Source: Pseudomonadota bacterium
GTDB lineage: Bacteria; Pseudomonadota; Gammaproteobacteria; Steroidobacterales; Steroidobacteraceae
DNA: 64,000 nt
Direction of reading: 5' to 3'
Assembly: GCA_026398735.1 (NCBI GenBank)
Contig: JAPLSH010000016.1
Span: forward strand, 1 to 64,000
The translations under genes were made by a program, and so were the position numbers. The notes beneath the pieces are model-generated. The model was given only the letters and a program-made list of their open reading frames with translations. It searched no databases and had not been told where the DNA came from. Below, one piece after another: positions 62,970-64,000 of the stretch; the first letter of the stretch is position 1, and each line of letters starts with the position of its first letter.

Positions 62970-64000
62970 TCAGACGAGCTTTTCCAGCGCTGAACACAGC
63001 TCCGGCATGGTCTGGAACCGCGCCAGTTTGTCGGTGGCCATAGCCTTAAGGATTACCGCGCTAACGCTCTCTGGTAGGGCCGCATTGAGCTCGTGGGGCG
63101 GGCGTGCCTTGCCTTGCACGTGCTGGTACATCACTGCCATGTGATCGCCGTTGGCATAGGGCGGGGCGCCAGTGGCCATCTCGTACAGCATGATGCCGGT
63201 CGAATAGATGTCGGCACGTTCGTCGATGCGCCTGCCCATGATCTGTTCAGGGGCCATGTACTTGGGAGAGCCTATGACATAGCCGGTACGCGTGAGCTGT
63301 GTGTCGCCCTCGCGGTGTGCCGCAGCGACACCAAAGTCCACAATTTTGAGTAAGCCCTCGCCATTGATCAGCACGTTGGCGGGCTTAAGGTCGCGGTGCA
63401 CGATGCCGGCCGTGTGCGCAACATTCATGCCTGTGCAGATGTCGATGCCGTATTGCAACAAGCGGTCGACTGGCAAGGGGTTGCCATCTTCGACTTCGCT
63501 GGTGAGCGTATGCGACGGGAAGTACTCCATCGAAATGGCGTAGTTGCCTTGGATGCGCAGGAAGTCATAGATGCGGATGATGTTGCGATGAGTGATTTTG
63601 CGCGAATAGCGCAGTTCGTGCACAAAGCGCTTGAGCACTTCTTCGTCTTCGCAGACGCTGGGATTAAGAAACTTTAGAATCAGCTGGTCATCCACTACTG
63701 TGTCTTCGACCAGCACTACGGTGCCAAACGCGCCCTTGCCGATGCGCTGCATGTATTTGTAACGGCCTTCGATCAGATCGCCCGGACGCAACAGACTCAA
63801 ATCCAGTTTGCCGTGGCCTGCTTGTTCCAACACGCGGGCGCGCAATTGGGTGGCGTTATCGGCGTTGCCTGCTTGCCGCGGCGTCTCTGCTGATCGCAGC
63901 TTAAAATACGCCGTGCCTGCGCCCGATGCAGCCATACGGGCTGTACCTGCGCCAAAGCGCGCTTCCAGGGAATTGAGTGCTGCGATGGCGGCATCGGCAG
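62970..64000 (-). CDS. Serine/threonine protein kinase, N-terminus beyond the window
   Basis: A Hanks-type kinase whose reading frame stays open to the window end, so the true start is probably outside. The kinase domain covers most of the visible part: glycine loop IGKGAFGTVVLVED, Lys in LILKFLNP, catalytic loop HRDLKPANVLIN, DFGVAAAHREGD, activation segment GSPKYMAPEQ and RADIYSTGIMLYEM. No C-terminal domain follows it (end ELCSALEKLV). The upstream 70 residues visible (ALNSLEARFGAGTARM and beyond) are low in motifs but look coding, so an additional regulatory domain is likely. Location next to PilT-like and PilZ genes suggests control of type IV pili; ATG 63935 is an alternative start. Confidence 0.85.
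   Translation of the reverse strand, partial: ADAAIAALNSLEARFGAGTARMAASGAGTAYFKLRSAETPRQAGNADNATQLRARVLEQAGHGKLDLSLLRPGDLIEGRYKYMQRIGKGAFGTVVLVEDTVVDDQLILKFLNPSVCEDEEVLKRFVHELRYSRKITHRNIIRIYDFLRIQGNYAISMEYFPSHTLTSEVEDGNPLPVDRLLQYGIDICTGMNVAHTAGIVHRDLKPANVLINGEGLLKIVDFGVAAAHREGDTQLTRTGYVIGSPKYMAPEQIMGRRIDERADIYSTGIMLYEMATGAPPYANGDHMAVMYQHVQGKARPPHELNAALPESVSAVILKAMATDKLARFQTMPELCSALEKLV

Overview
The window comes from a Gammaproteobacterium. The evidence is an RNase T gene beside pyrC, a monothiol glutaredoxin, a DUF1841 gene behind nth, PilT/PilU-family ATPases with PilZ, a Tat-exported HiPIP, and a pyruvate dehydrogenase cluster whose E3 carries its own lipoyl domain. The mixture of a 2-hydroxyacyl-CoA dehydratase operon (a family typical of anaerobic or facultative metabolism), a VAO-type flavocytochrome, a Rieske oxygenase and a P450 suggests a metabolically versatile, perhaps facultatively denitrifying degrader of aromatic or alicyclic compounds of the Nevskiales/Steroidobacterales/Xanthomonadales sort. 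That placement is inference. Genes are tightly packed, many overlap by ATGA or GTGA, and no stretch over about 300 bases lacks a gene. I saw no tRNA, rRNA, CRISPR array or insertion sequence.

Region 1 (1-16.7 kb) is catabolic. A + strand operon (1-5822) holds two 2-hydroxyacyl-CoA dehydratase-like subunits (the first cut by the window edge), a double-domain CoA-transferase, a TRAP-type binding lipoprotein and a second CoA-transferase. It meets a - strand cytochrome c / flavoprotein pair of the 4-cresol dehydrogenase / vanillyl-alcohol oxidase type (5845-7742). Divergent from that pair is the most interesting unit, 7945-15026: two proteins that look like the halves of a PEP synthase, split as in phenylphosphate synthase, then a biotin carrier, a biotin carboxylase, an OadA/PycB-type carboxyltransferase and a HAD-IIA phosphatase. 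Together they suggest 'phosphorylate, carboxylate with biotin-CO2, dephosphorylate' chemistry on a phenol or an enolisable ketone. A VanA-like Rieske oxygenase and a VOC protein follow.

Region 2 (16.7-33.8 kb) holds a membrane-anchored hydrolase, DUF1345, a PQQ dehydrogenase, a hendecad-repeat coiled-coil protein, a frameshifted ceramidase-like gene, a small defence-like group (DUF2442/DUF4160, EVE-HNH nuclease, macro domain), a DUF1800/DUF1501 pair, a HiPIP, and a histidine kinase - response regulator - HbpS-like operon. The regulator in that operon is broken by a perfect 16-bp tandem duplication.

Region 3 (33.8-43.6 kb) has an aldehyde dehydrogenase and a lipid-like group: LpxL-type acyltransferase, fatty acyl-AMP ligase fused to ACP, P450, DUF374 acyltransferase and GtrA. 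A large c-di-GMP protein (GAF-PAS-PAS-GGDEF-EAL) follows.

Region 4 (43.6-64 kb) is housekeeping: nadC, grxD, rnt, pyrC, a leucyl aminopeptidase, aceE-aceF-lpd, an M61 peptidase, nth, metG, then PilZ, two PilT-like ATPases and a Ser/Thr kinase that runs off the window end. aceE lacks an internal segment of about 200 bp and is out of frame. With the regulator and ceramidase lesions this raises the question of real decay versus assembly error.
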